Shown: positions 41,521 through 50,872 of the stretch, piece by piece
Layout of the letters: each line of letters opens with the position of its first letter
Numbering within the stretch: position 1 is the first letter of the stretch
Origin: Pseudomonadota bacterium
GTDB lineage: Bacteria; Pseudomonadota; Alphaproteobacteria; Rhizobiales; Hyphomicrobiaceae
DNA: 64,000 nucleotides
Assembly (NCBI GenBank): GCA_023430315.1
Contig: JAEZAW010000143.1
Location: 12,568-76,567 of the forward strand
Direction: 5' to 3'
Notes under the pieces: generated by a model
Told to the model about the DNA's origin: nothing
What the model saw: only the letters and a program-made list of their open reading frames with translations
Database searches by the model: none
Position numbers and translations under genes: made by a program

Positions 41521-43680
41521 TCAGGACGAGGCGAGCATGCGGCGCTGAGCGGCGGTCGCATCGCCGAGAACCGCCGCGTTGTCACGACCGAGCGCCGGCA
41601 TCGGATGCACGACATGCGCCGGCGTCAGAGAGAGGCGCATGGGGCATTCTAGCAGCGGCCAGTTGTGCTCATCGCCGGGCGCCGTGAACCAAAGCTGGCG
41701 CGCTTCCGTCTGCGGAAGGCGCAACATCTCTGGCGTTGTCAGAACCGCGTAAGCCGCGATCCCGCGCGCGCGCAGAGCCTCGACCGCCGCCGCGCGCGTC
41801 GCGCCAATCGGAAGAGCGTCACCTGGCACCTCACGCTCTGTGAGAACATACCCATCGGAGCATGTGACAACGGACGGTCGCTGCTGCGACGGCGCGCGAC
41901 CATTCCAGGCGATCTGCGTCATCCAGGCGGCAATGTCCTGCATGGAGAGATCAATCGACTGCCCGCGCCCCGTCCGGTCACGGAAGGCGAGCGCGCCCAA
42001 TACGGAAACGACGGCCATGATGGCGCCCATGAGATCCGCGGTCGAGATGCCGGTCTTCAGGGGCACGCCATCCGCACGCACGACATCCATGATTCCCGAC
42101 ATGGCCTGGATCACCGTGTCGAACGCGGGCCTGCCTGGATAGAGCGAGCGAACGCCGAAGCCGGATACGCCGGCGTAGATGAGCCGCGGATTTCTCTCGC
42201 TCATCTTCTCGAACGTGAAGCCGCGCTTGGCGAGTGCGCCCGGCTTGAGGTTCTCGATCAGGACATCCGCATCCTCGATCAGCCGCCACAGCGCGGCCGC
42301 GCCCTCATCCGTGCGGAGGTCGAGAACAAGGCTCTTTTTGTCCGAGTTCATGTACGTGAAGAAGTAGCCCTGCCGGCCTTGAACGGGCAGCCATTCGCGC
42401 GTCGCCTCACCTTCGGGAGGCTCAATCTTGATGACTTCAGCGCCGAGAGCACCGAGATGCTTCGTGCTGAGCGGCACGGTCGTGTAGTGGCCTATTTCGA
42501 CGATCTTGATACCGGAAAGCGGGCGCGTCAGCGCAGCTCCACTGCGCTCGGGTTGCGGACGATCTGCAGCGACGATCCGCTCGATGTAGGCTCGGCCCTC
42601 GTTCGGTGCCGGAATGCTTTGCGGCGCGCGCCCGGGACTTGCGCTCATCTGCATCGGCGATCCCGGCACGAACATCGTCTTGCCGGAGGCGCGATCGGGC
42701 ACCGCAGTGATCATGCCACGCTCGACGAGATTGGGCTCTGTCGGGTGCGCGCCGATTTCGACGACGGGTCCGCAGGCGATCTGTGCTTCGCTCAGCGCCG
42801 CGAGGCATTCATCGACCGTGTGCTCCGCGGCCCATACCTGCACCGCCGCGTCGACTTCACCAGAACGACGAACGCGATCGGCGATGCGGGCGTAGTTGGG
42901 ATCGGAGCTCATCTCCTCACGACCCATGATCCGCGTGAGGCGCAGCCATTGCTGATCGCTGCCGGCGCAGATCAGCACCCAGCCGTCATTTGCCTGGAAG
43001 ACATTCCAGGGCGAGATCATGGCATGGCGATTGCCGATGCGGTTGACCGCGTTGCTCGTACCGGCGAGGAGGCCGGGGAGGAAGGTCGCCATTGCCGCGA
43101 AAGCGCAGTCGTACAGCGCCGCCTCGACCCGCTGGCCTTGGCCCGATTGACGCGCGACGCGCAACGCCGCCAGCACCGCACCGGCTGCATAAGCTCCGGT
43201 TTGGTATTCGACGACCGGCAGTTCGATAGGTACGGGATTGCCGCCCGCGTTGCCGGTCGTGTCGATGATGCCTGTTCGAGCCTGAATCGCGAGCTCGTCA
43301 TCGGGACGGCCTGCATCGGGTCCTGAAGAGCCGTAGGCCGTGATCTCGCAGACGACCGCGTGGGCCGAGTGCGGCACTTCAATCTGATCGACATCCGGCG
43401 AGACGAGGACGACGTCGGCGCGGTCGAGCAATTCCGCCAGCAGCTTTTTGTCAGCCACGGAATCGCGGTCGATCAACAGGCTCTGCTTACCGGCGGCAAA
43501 CTGCTCGCGACAGGTCCATTTGGAAGTCGGTCCACCAGAGGCGAGGCCTTCAACGAAGACCACAGTCGCGCCGAGCTGCGCCAGAAGCGAACCGCAGACG
43601 GATACGCCAATCCTGCTTCCGAGCTCGATCACCAACGTGCCATCGAGCGCGGTGTCGTGGGCGACCTCCGTAGTCATCAA
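41521..43680 (-). CDS. Tandem CaiB/BaiF CoA-transferase (two fused domains)
   Basis: This 719-residue protein joins two class III CoA-transferase units. The first runs from about residue 13 to 335 and the second from about 385 to 700. The catalytic Asp of the family is D521 in the second unit (GRPAFDTVIQA). In the first unit the same position is Glu (E129 in GRPDDELAIQA), so that half may be altered. The start overlaps the tctA stop by four bases (ATGA), so it is coupled to the carboxylate uptake genes. It likely activates the imported acid by CoA transfer. Confidence 0.9.
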   Translation of the reverse strand: MMTTEVAHDTALDGTLVIELGSRIGVSVCGSLLAQLGATVVFVEGLASGGPTSKWTCREQFAAGKQSLLIDRDSVADKKLLAELLDRADVVLVSPDVDQIEVPHSAHAVVCEITAYGSSGPDAGRPDDELAIQARTGIIDTTGNAGGNPVPIELPVVEYQTGAYAAGAVLAALRVARQSGQGQRVEAALYDCAFAAMATFLPGLLAGTSNAVNRIGNRHAMISPWNVFQANDGWVLICAGSDQQWLRLTRIMGREEMSSDPNYARIADRVRRSGEVDAAVQVWAAEHTVDECLAALSEAQIACGPVVEIGAHPTEPNLVERGMITAVPDRASGKTMFVPGSPMQMSASPGRAPQSIPAPNEGRAYIERIVAADRPQPERSGAALTRPLSGIKIVEIGHYTTVPLSTKHLGALGAEVIKIEPPEGEATREWLPVQGRQGYFFTYMNSDKKSLVLDLRTDEGAAALWRLIEDADVLIENLKPGALAKRGFTFEKMSERNPRLIYAGVSGFGVRSLYPGRPAFDTVIQAMSGIMDVVRADGVPLKTGISTADLMGAIMAVVSVLGALAFRDRTGRGQSIDLSMQDIAAWMTQIAWNGRAPSQQRPSVVTCSDGYVLTEREVPGDALPIGATRAAAVEALRARGIAAYAVLTTPEMLRLPQTEARQLWFTAPGDEHNWPLLECPMRLSLTPAHVVHPMPALGRDNAAVLGDATAAQRRMLASS

Positions 43681-45185
43681 GTCGCTTCCTCTTCGAATGC
43701 TTCATCGCGCTTCTGCCTGATCGCAGGCAAAAGAACGATCACGAGCAGAACGAGGGAGACGGCCAGCATGACGGCGCTGATCGGTCGCGTGACGAGGACG
43801 GTCGGATCACCTTGGGAGAGCAGCAATGTCCGCCGAAGGAACTCCTCCATCATGGGACCGAGGATGAAGGCGAGGAGGAGCGGCGCGGGCTCCGCATCGA
43901 TTTTCCGGAACACGTAGCCGAGGAGGCCGAAGATCGCCATGAGGTAGACGTCGAAGCTCGAGTTATTCAGCGAGAACACGCCAATCGAGCAGAAGGCGAC
44001 GATCATCGGGAAGAGCAGGTGATACGGAATTGAGATCATCCGGACCCACAGGCCGACGAGCGGGAGGTTCAACGCCAGCAACATCACATTGCCGACCCAC
44101 ATCGAGACGATCAGGCCCCAAAAGAGGGAGGGCTGCTCCGTCATCACGGTTGGGCCGGGCTGGATGCCCTGGATGATCATGGCCCCGATCATAAGCGCCA
44201 TGACAGGGTTCGACGGCACGCCAAGCGTTAGCATGGGAATGAAGGACGTTTGCGCGCCGGCATTGTTGGCGGATTCAGGCGCTGCAACGCCCTCGATGGC
44301 GCCCTTGCCGAACTCGTGCGAGTTCCGCGAGATCTTTTTCTCGAGTGAATAGGCGCCGAACGACGCCAGCATCGCGCCGCCCCCCGGAAGAATACCAAGG
44401 ATGGAACCTAGGGCAGTGCCGCGCACAATGGGTCCGATGATGCGTCCCCAATCCTCGCGCGTTGGCATCAAGCCCGTAACGCGCTTCATCATGAGCTCGC
44501 GCTTGGACTCGTGCTCGAGATTGGCGACGATCTCGCCAATGCCGAATATGCCCATGGCCACGACAACGAAGCCAAGGCCGTCGGCAAGTTGTGGCAAGTC
44601 GAAAGTGTATCTCGCTGTACCGGACGTGATGTCGGTGCCGACGAGACCGAGAAGGAGCCCCATGAGGATCATGGCGAGCGCGTGCAGAAGCGAGCCGTGC
44701 GCGAGGACGACGGAGGCAACCAGTCCGAGCACCATCAGGGAGAAATATTCGGCCGGTCCGAACCGGATCGCGATGTCGGCGAGAGGGGGCGCGAAGAAAA
44801 TGATGACGAGCGTCGCGACCGTGCCGGCGAAGAACGAGCTGATGGCCGCAGTGGCGAGCGCGCGGCCGGCCTTGCCTTGTCGCGCCATCTGGTAGCCGTC
44901 TAACGCGGTCACGACGGACGAGGACTCGCCGGGAAGATTGACGAGGATCGCGGTGGTCGATCCGCCGTACTGGGCGCCGTAGTAGATGCCGGCCAGCATG
45001 ATGAGTGCGGAGTCCGGCGGCAGCCCGAACGTAACGGGGAGCAGCATGGCAATGGTCGCCACGGGTCCGAGCCCCGGCAGCACACCGACGGCGGTGCCGA
45101 AGAAGGTGCCGATCAGGCAGTACAGAAGATTGAGAGGCGTGAGCGCGGTCTGGAGACCGATCCACAAGTTACCGAGGAGGTCCAC
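43677..45185 (-). CDS. tctA: Tripartite tricarboxylate transporter, large membrane subunit TctA
   Basis: This 502-residue permease has about 11 hydrophobic helices. It shows GVLPGLGPVATIAMLLP, the GTDITSGTARYTFDLPQL block and the late SEP/PDSAL-type loops. TctA is the main channel of the TTT importers. It follows tctB after 18 bases and precedes the CoA-transferase gene with a four-base overlap, so uptake and activation are coupled. Confidence 0.93.
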   Translation of the reverse strand: MDLLGNLWIGLQTALTPLNLLYCLIGTFFGTAVGVLPGLGPVATIAMLLPVTFGLPPDSALIMLAGIYYGAQYGGSTTAILVNLPGESSSVVTALDGYQMARQGKAGRALATAAISSFFAGTVATLVIIFFAPPLADIAIRFGPAEYFSLMVLGLVASVVLAHGSLLHALAMILMGLLLGLVGTDITSGTARYTFDLPQLADGLGFVVVAMGIFGIGEIVANLEHESKRELMMKRVTGLMPTREDWGRIIGPIVRGTALGSILGILPGGGAMLASFGAYSLEKKISRNSHEFGKGAIEGVAAPESANNAGAQTSFIPMLTLGVPSNPVMALMIGAMIIQGIQPGPTVMTEQPSLFWGLIVSMWVGNVMLLALNLPLVGLWVRMISIPYHLLFPMIVAFCSIGVFSLNNSSFDVYLMAIFGLLGYVFRKIDAEPAPLLLAFILGPMMEEFLRRTLLLSQGDPTVLVTRPISAVMLAVSLVLLVIVLLPAIRQKRDEAFEEEAT

Positions 45186-45203
45186 CGGATGCCTTTCTAG
45201 CGA

Positions 45204-45677
45204 TTAGGACGGGTTGGCTGGATTGAGCCAGATCCCGATCAGCGGCATGGGCACCCCGAGTGCCTTGACGAAAAGGAGGGAACAGGCGGCGACGAAGGCG
45301 ATAAGACCCAGAGCGGCCTTCCACTCGAAGCGGAACTCGCGGCTCGCAGAGGCGCTGAGCAGCACGCTGACAAGCAGCGCGACGAGGAAGCCGGCGCGCT
45401 CGACGAGCAATCCGAAAATTGCGACCGATCCGATGATCAGGAACACAGGCTTGAGCGCGAGTCTGCCGACGGCCTCTCCGGGAACTATGAAGGCGCGCGC
45501 GATCGTCACGATACCGAAGACGAGCAAGAGCGACGAGATGACGATCGGAAAGTAGCCGGGCCCCATGCGCCCGGCGCTTCCCATCGAGTAGCCACTGCCA
45601 ATACCAAGGCCGAACAGGGCGACGGCCAGATAGATCACCCCGCTCCAGAAATCTTTTGGGCTGCGGATCAACGACAT
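45204..45677 (-). CDS. tctB: Tripartite tricarboxylate transporter, small membrane subunit TctB
   Basis: This 157-residue protein has four hydrophobic helices and a short N-terminal cytoplasmic part, the usual TctB layout. It includes GSGYSMGSAGRMGPGYFP, a typical stretch of the family. The ATG at 45677 is preferred to an upstream start at 45707. It lies 130 bases downstream of tctC. Confidence 0.85.
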   Translation of the reverse strand: MSLIRSPKDFWSGVIYLAVALFGLGIGSGYSMGSAGRMGPGYFPIVISSLLLVFGIVTIARAFIVPGEAVGRLALKPVFLIIGSVAIFGLLVERAGFLVALLVSVLLSASASREFRFEWKAALGLIAFVAACSLLFVKALGVPMPLIGIWLNPANPS

Positions 45678-45807
45678 GACTGGAGCGATCTCCACGTTCC
45701 TTGGCACGACGCGTCCGCTCGACTACGTCTCCGGCTCAGCGCCGCAAGTGAGACGTTTGTCGAGCGGACGTAGGCAGTGCCCACTGCGTCGACGGTTGGA
45801 AGGCGTC

Positions 45808-46785
45808 TTAGTTCTCCGCCTTCATCCCGGTGCGGTCAGCGACCGTAAACCACTTCTTGACCTCAGCCTTAACGAAGGCCTCGAACTCCGCGGGCGAGCT
45901 GCCGACCGGCTCGGCGCCGAGTTCATCCAGCCGCTTCACGATGGCCGGATCCTTCAGAGCCGCGGTGAATTTCGCATGGAGCGTATCGACGATGTTCTTC
46001 GGCATGCCCGCCGGTCCGACGATGCCCTGCCACTCGACGACATCGAAGCCCGGAATGGTCGCGCTGAGCGGCGGTAGATCAGGAAGCGCCGACACTTTGC
46101 CGACGCCGCTTGTCGCAAGCGGTACGAGCGCGTTGTTCTTGATGTGGCCGAGCGAGGTCGGAGTGGTGGCGAAGATGCCCGAGATCTCACCCGAAACCGC
46201 GGCGGCAACCGACAGGCCCCCCGATCGATAGGGGACGTGGATGGTGTTGATGCCCGTCTCGGCCTTCACCAGCTCCGCGGCGAGGTGATTGATCGTGCCG
46301 TAGCCGGCAGAACCCATGGACAGGGTGCCCGGCTTCTCTTTCGCGCGCTCGAGGAACTCCTTCGGAGACTTGATATTGAGCGAAGGATGCACGACGAAAA
46401 TCGTCGGCACGTTCACGATCTGCGTGACGTAGGTGAAGTCCTTGAGTGGATCGAAGGGCAGCTTCTTCTCGCGATACAGCGCCGGATTGGCGCCGAAGCC
46501 GATCGTGGTGACAAGCAGCGTGTAACCGTCCGGCTTGGACTCTTTCACGGCGCTCGTGCCGATGAGCGCGCCGGCGCCTGCTCGATTCTCGACGACGACG
46601 GGTTGCCCGAGCGTCGTGGACAAGTTCGAGGCGAGAACGCGCGCGACGACGTCCGTCGCGCCGCCGGGACCAAAGGGTACGACGAGGCGGATCGGCTTGT
46701 CGGGCTGCCAGTCGGCGGCCTGGGCGGCGCCTGCCATTGCGAGCAGCGCCACGGCCGCTACGGCTGAGCAAAACGTCTTAGACAT
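45808..46785 (-). CDS. tctC: Tripartite tricarboxylate transporter binding protein TctC (Bug family)
   Basis: This 325-residue periplasmic solute-binding protein has a signal peptide ending AQAA. The family blocks are IRLVVPFGPGGATDVVARVLA, VVVENRAGAGALIGTSAV, HVPYRSGG and a C-terminal PAEFEAFVKAE. Bug proteins bind carboxylates; the ligand is unknown. It starts the TctCBA unit, with an MmgE/PrpD gene about 100 bases upstream. Confidence 0.92.
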   Translation of the reverse strand: MSKTFCSAVAAVALLAMAGAAQAADWQPDKPIRLVVPFGPGGATDVVARVLASNLSTTLGQPVVVENRAGAGALIGTSAVKESKPDGYTLLVTTIGFGANPALYREKKLPFDPLKDFTYVTQIVNVPTIFVVHPSLNIKSPKEFLERAKEKPGTLSMGSAGYGTINHLAAELVKAETGINTIHVPYRSGGLSVAAAVSGEISGIFATTPTSLGHIKNNALVPLATSGVGKVSALPDLPPLSATIPGFDVVEWQGIVGPAGMPKNIVDTLHAKFTAALKDPAIVKRLDELGAEPVGSSPAEFEAFVKAEVKKWFTVADRTGMKAEN

Positions 46786-46886
46786 CCATGTTTCCTTCCC
46801 ATTGTTCGCCGCTCGCTTGGATCGAGCTTGCGCATGCTGGTTGATCGCGCGGCACGCGGATGCGTCAGCCGGCGATGGCTTCCTGT

Positions 46887-48275
46887 TTAGACAAGACGCA
46901 GCCGAGAAGATTGCTCTGCTGGCTGTGCCCCACTCTCGGCGGCAAGGCGTTCGATCGCTTGCAGGCCTTTCCCTGCGCCTGAGCCGAACTGCCGCAGATC
47001 TTCAAACAAGGCGTCCGTTTGTTTCCCAGGCCCGACGAGACCACGGAACTTGTCACGCATGTCGTCCCACGTCATGGGATTGCCAGGATGCCCCTTTGCG
47101 ACGGCGATTTCTGACAGGCGCGCCTTGCCATCGGAGAAGCGGACGGTGACCGCCGCCGACGAGTAGCCGTGCAAAGCACTGTTGATCGCCTCGATCTTCT
47201 GGGCTGTTGCCAGGACGTCGGCCTCCGGCTTGAAGGGCTCCGAGAAGTCCGATGCGGAGAGCGTGCGGCCATGCAGGGCGAGCGCGACGCAGTACTTCAG
47301 GTCGAACTTGCCTTCGAGCGACGTCGCGGGCGCGCCGCTCTTGCCGCCAGTGATCTGATGAGCTAGCGCGCCGACCTGAGCTTTTACGCCGCCAATGCTG
47401 GCAAGATCCGCGGGTGCAAGCGTAAGGGACCGCGCGGCATCGATCGCCGGATGCGTGAGGTGGCAGGCGGCGTAGGGCTTGAAGCTGTTGTTGAGGATCT
47501 CCCAGCCGCTGAAATCCGCCGGCGTGATGGTCGCGGCGCGATCCTGGATGATCGCCGTAGCAAGCCCGCCTGCAGGATCGAGGAGGCGCGTTGCAGCCTG
47601 GAAGCCGGCTGCCGCGAGCTGCGCCGACAGCACGCCATCCATCGCGGCTTTGCCGGCGTGGAACGGCTTCGACATTGTTCCGAAAGAACCGACGAGGCCG
47701 CTCGCCTGTGTGGCCGCGGCACCGAGCGCGTGCAGCACGGCGCCTTCATGCAGCTTCAGCAGAACGGCACATGCGGCTGCGGCGCCCAGACGGCCGAAGA
47801 CGCCGGTCGCGTGAAAGCCGCGCGCCGTCACGGTCTCGCCGAGGCCGTAGCCGATCCGCGCGGCAACTTCGAAGCCCGTAACGAAGGCCGTCAGCATGTC
47901 TTCTTCTGTCGCGCCGACTTCCTGGCCGAGCGCCAGCGTCGCGCCCCAGAGAGGTGCGCTCGTATGCGTATTCGCTTTGACGTAGGTGTCGTCGAAATCG
48001 AGGCAGTGGGCGAGCGTGCCATTGCAGAGCGCGGCGACCGTCGCGCCGGAGCGCCCGCCGAGAAGCAAGGTGGCGCGTCCAGGCGTCCGCCAGCCAGCCG
48101 CCACCTTGCGTACGGCCTGACCTGCTTCCTCGGAACGCGCGCCGACGCACACGGCCATCCAGTCGACGAGGCACATGCGGGCAGCGTCCAGAGCTTCGGA
48201 CGGGATGGGCCGCGTACGCGCCCCTGCCACGTAGCGGGCGATCGTGCTGCTGTTCGAGCCGCTCTCGACCTTCAC
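46887..48275 (-). CDS. MmgE/PrpD family protein (first copy)
   Basis: This 463-residue cytoplasmic protein belongs to the 2-methylcitrate dehydratase fold family. It shows ARMCLVDWMAVCVGAR, LCNGTLAHCLDFDDTY, GLVGSFGTMSKPFHAGKAAMDG and a Lys/Asp-containing helical core. Members act as dehydratases on citrate-like or itaconate-like acids, or have unknown roles. The GTG start at 48275 sits behind GGGAGGAGGTGA. It shares the locus with a second, divergent copy. Confidence 0.88.
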   Translation of the reverse strand: MKVESGSNSSTIARYVAGARTRPIPSEALDAARMCLVDWMAVCVGARSEEAGQAVRKVAAGWRTPGRATLLLGGRSGATVAALCNGTLAHCLDFDDTYVKANTHTSAPLWGATLALGQEVGATEEDMLTAFVTGFEVAARIGYGLGETVTARGFHATGVFGRLGAAAACAVLLKLHEGAVLHALGAAATQASGLVGSFGTMSKPFHAGKAAMDGVLSAQLAAAGFQAATRLLDPAGGLATAIIQDRAATITPADFSGWEILNNSFKPYAACHLTHPAIDAARSLTLAPADLASIGGVKAQVGALAHQITGGKSGAPATSLEGKFDLKYCVALALHGRTLSASDFSEPFKPEADVLATAQKIEAINSALHGYSSAAVTVRFSDGKARLSEIAVAKGHPGNPMTWDDMRDKFRGLVGPGKQTDALFEDLRQFGSGAGKGLQAIERLAAESGAQPAEQSSRLRLV

Positions 48276-48476
48276 GCCGTCACCTCCTCCCGAAGATTCT
48301 TTGTGTTTGCCGCTGCGGGCGCAACGAGAGGCGATATCGGTCAGCCTCGTCCGAGGCTCCGAGATCGACTGATACGTTCCACTTGCGCGGTGTCTTCTTG
48401 GCGAGAATAGCTGCAAATGAGCATTAAAGTACTGTCACGGGCGGAATAGCAGCCCTATCGGCGCGTGCATAAAGTT

Positions 48477-49400
48477 TCATGCGCGCGGTGACCACTGTCC
48501 CGCCCGGACCATCGCGCGGGCTTGTGAGCGCACCATTTCCGCGAGTGCGCGGGAGGCTTCAGTCGAAGGCAGCAGCGTCGAAGACGCTAGGATTAGTTTC
48601 CTGTTCATGGTCGGCTCGAGGCGCCAGTAGCGGATGCGCTTCGATGCCACGAGATGATGCACGCACGCATAAGACAGGACCGTGTAGGCGACACCTGCCT
48701 CGACCAGGCCGAGCGTGATCGGCATCGCATCGATCTCGATGCGCACATTCGCTACATGACCACCAAGGCGGGCCAGGAACGCATCGACGAGCAAGCGAAG
48801 ACCGTGCGGTCGGCTCGGCAGGATGAGCGGAATATCCTTGAGCGCGACGGTGGGAACGACGCCGTCTCCCACGCCGAAGGGATCGTTGGCGGGGCCGAGA
48901 AGGAACAACTCGTCAGTCAGCAGCTCGTCCGTCGATACGGCGCGGCTGTGGGGCGTGTCGTACAGGATGGCCACGTCAATGCGGCCGGACACGAGCCAAT
49001 CGAGGACGTGTGCGCTGAAGCCCTCCATCACGCCGAGGAGGACCTTGGGAAATTTCTGGCTGAAGCGCTGCACGATCGTTCCCGCGAGAGCGGCGGCAAC
49101 GGACGGCGACATGCCGATGCTGACATGGCCGGTCGGTGAGAGCCCCAGAGATGCAATCTCGAACTCGGCGGCGGATCGCGCTTCGAGCATCGCGCGAGCA
49201 TACTTCTCGAGGAGTTTACCTGCTTCCGTCAGCGCGACGCCGCGCCCGGTGCGGTGATAGAGCTTGGTACCTAAAGCGTCCTCGAGCGCTTTGATCTGAC
49301 GACTGAGAACGGGCTGAGCGACAGACACCTTGGCCGCCGCGCGCGAGAACGCGCCGCAATCCGAGATCGCGAGAAAGTATTCGAGCTGCCGCAGCTCCAT
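48477..49400 (-). CDS. LysR-family transcriptional regulator
   Basis: This 307-residue regulator has an N-terminal winged helix-turn-helix: LRQLEYFLAISDCGAFSRAAAKVSVAQPVLSRQIKALEDALGT-like order, residues 3-60. A two-lobed effector domain follows (about 90-300). The ATG at 49400 opens exactly at the helix-turn-helix. It lies inside the catabolic locus on the same strand, between the HIBADH-like gene and the first MmgE/PrpD gene. It probably controls the neighbouring catabolic genes in response to a pathway intermediate. Confidence 0.92.
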   Translation of the reverse strand: MELRQLEYFLAISDCGAFSRAAAKVSVAQPVLSRQIKALEDALGTKLYHRTGRGVALTEAGKLLEKYARAMLEARSAAEFEIASLGLSPTGHVSIGMSPSVAAALAGTIVQRFSQKFPKVLLGVMEGFSAHVLDWLVSGRIDVAILYDTPHSRAVSTDELLTDELFLLGPANDPFGVGDGVVPTVALKDIPLILPSRPHGLRLLVDAFLARLGGHVANVRIEIDAMPITLGLVEAGVAYTVLSYACVHHLVASKRIRYWRLEPTMNRKLILASSTLLPSTEASRALAEMVRSQARAMVRAGQWSPRA

Positions 49401-49527
49401 CGTGCCGAATTTCCGCTGCCTACACCGTGCGCGCGACAGCGAGGCCGGCATGGCCTCGCTGGCGCGGACTCGTATATAGCGGCCCGGCTACGACCTTGGA
49501 TAGCACCTCCGTCCCGGTGACGGCGTG

Positions 49528-50445
49528 CTATGCAGGTTCGGTCAGAAACCGGTTAATCGCCGTGTGATCGGCCCCATCACCGAGCTTTTCGGCCGCTTCG
49601 TCCCACAGGGAAGCACATTTCTCACCAAGGGGCAGCGATACGCCGAGGCGCTCTGCGAGATGCTGGGCCGTCCGGATGTCCTTGGCCATGAGGCCGATGA
49701 AGAAGCCGGAATTGTAGCGCTCGGAAATTACGAACTGCTTGAGCTTCACTTCCGTGGAGTTGTTCTTTCCGGTTGAGGCATTCAGCACATCGACCAGCAC
49801 TTCGGGCTCGATGCCGAAAGTCTTGCCGACATTCATCGCCTCGAGCGCGGCGACCAGTCCCGCACCCGACACGTAGTTGTTCAGAGCCTTGACTGCGTGT
49901 CCGGAACCGATCGGACCCGTGCGGAAGACGGCCCGTCCCATGGCTTTGAGCAACAGCTCGACACGATCGATTGTGCTGCCTTCGCCGCCGGCCATAACGG
50001 CGAGCGAACCGTCGATGGCACGCTTGACCCCACCCGATACGGGCGCGTCCACGAAGCCGAAGCCCGCTGCAACGAGCTCTTCCCCAAGCTCGCGTGTTCC
50101 GATCGGATCAGATGAACTCATCTCCACGATCACCGCGCCTGGACGCAAGTGAGGACGCATCTCATCGAGAACCTTGCGCACGATCTTGCCGTTCGGCAGC
50201 ATCGTGATGATGACCTGCGCTTCCTTCGCGGCAGCCTCGAGAGAGGGCACCACCGTACCGCCAGTCTCGCGTGCGAACTGCTCGCACATCGCCGAGGCTA
50301 CGTCATAACCGAGAACCCGGAAGCCGGCGTCGATGAGGCGTGCCGCCATCGGCCGCCCCATGTTGCCCAGACCGACAACGGCCACCGACGCGTGAGGCAC
50401 GAGAAGAGATTGCCCCACGCTGTCAGCTCCCGGACTTGTTGGCAT
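49528..50445 (-). CDS. 3-Hydroxyisobutyrate dehydrogenase-family NAD(P)-dependent oxidoreductase
   Basis: This 305-residue enzyme has the cofactor loop AVVGLGNMGRPMAARL, the substrate loop DAPVSGGVKRAIDGSLA and the catalytic Lys K186 in GSGHAVKALNNYV. Family members oxidise beta-hydroxy acids such as 3-hydroxyisobutyrate, tartronate semialdehyde or gamma-hydroxybutyrate. The start at 50445 overlaps the CMD gene by 23 bases and gives the usual length. The exact substrate is unknown. Confidence 0.9.
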   Translation of the reverse strand: MPTSPGADSVGQSLLVPHASVAVVGLGNMGRPMAARLIDAGFRVLGYDVASAMCEQFARETGGTVVPSLEAAAKEAQVIITMLPNGKIVRKVLDEMRPHLRPGAVIVEMSSSDPIGTRELGEELVAAGFGFVDAPVSGGVKRAIDGSLAVMAGGEGSTIDRVELLLKAMGRAVFRTGPIGSGHAVKALNNYVSGAGLVAALEAMNVGKTFGIEPEVLVDVLNASTGKNNSTEVKLKQFVISERYNSGFFIGLMAKDIRTAQHLAERLGVSLPLGEKCASLWDEAAEKLGDGADHTAINRFLTEPA

Positions 50446-50830
50446 CGTCGACTTCCTTGAAGGCTTCCTTCGCGATGCGGAAGCTGTCGATGCCCGCGGG
50501 TACGCCGGCATAAACGGCGACCTGCAGGAAGACCTCCTTGATCTCGTCCTTGGTCAGGCCGTTCTTCAGGGCCGCTTTGACGTGCAACTTCAGTTCATGC
50601 GGGCGGTTCAGCGCCGCGATCATGGCGAGATTGACGATGCTGCGGCTGCGGCGGTCGAAGCCGGGACGCGTCCACAACGCACCCCAGCAATAGGCGGTCG
50701 ACCACTCGGCCATCGTCCGCGTGAACTCATCTGCGCCCGCGATCGAACGCTCGACATACTCTGCGCCGAGGACGTCCTTGCGAACGGCGAGGCCCTTCTC
50801 GAACAAGCTCTCTTCAGTCTCTTTTGCCAT
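50423..50830 (-). CDS. Carboxymuconolactone decarboxylase family protein (PcaC-like)
   Basis: This 135-residue protein is an all-helical CMD fold close to PcaC, with DEFTRTMAEWSTAYCWGALWTRPGF and ALNRPHELKLHVKAALKNGLTKDEIKEV-like order. PcaC decarboxylates gamma-carboxymuconolactone in the beta-ketoadipate path; without other pca genes here, its substrate is probably a different lactone or acid. It overlaps the HIBADH-like gene and lies 42 bases downstream of the second MmgE/PrpD gene. Confidence 0.88.
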   Translation of the reverse strand: MAKETEESLFEKGLAVRKDVLGAEYVERSIAGADEFTRTMAEWSTAYCWGALWTRPGFDRRSRSIVNLAMIAALNRPHELKLHVKAALKNGLTKDEIKEVFLQVAVYAGVPAGIDSFRIAKEAFKEVDDANKSGS

Positions 50831-50872
50831 GATGTGTTCCTTCGTTGATCCAGTTCTGTAGCGCGGGGCCTC

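Noticed and set aside
41665..43326. A 553-residue plus-strand frame opposite the CoA-transferase
   Set aside because: It overlaps a confirmed gene and has shadow-type composition.
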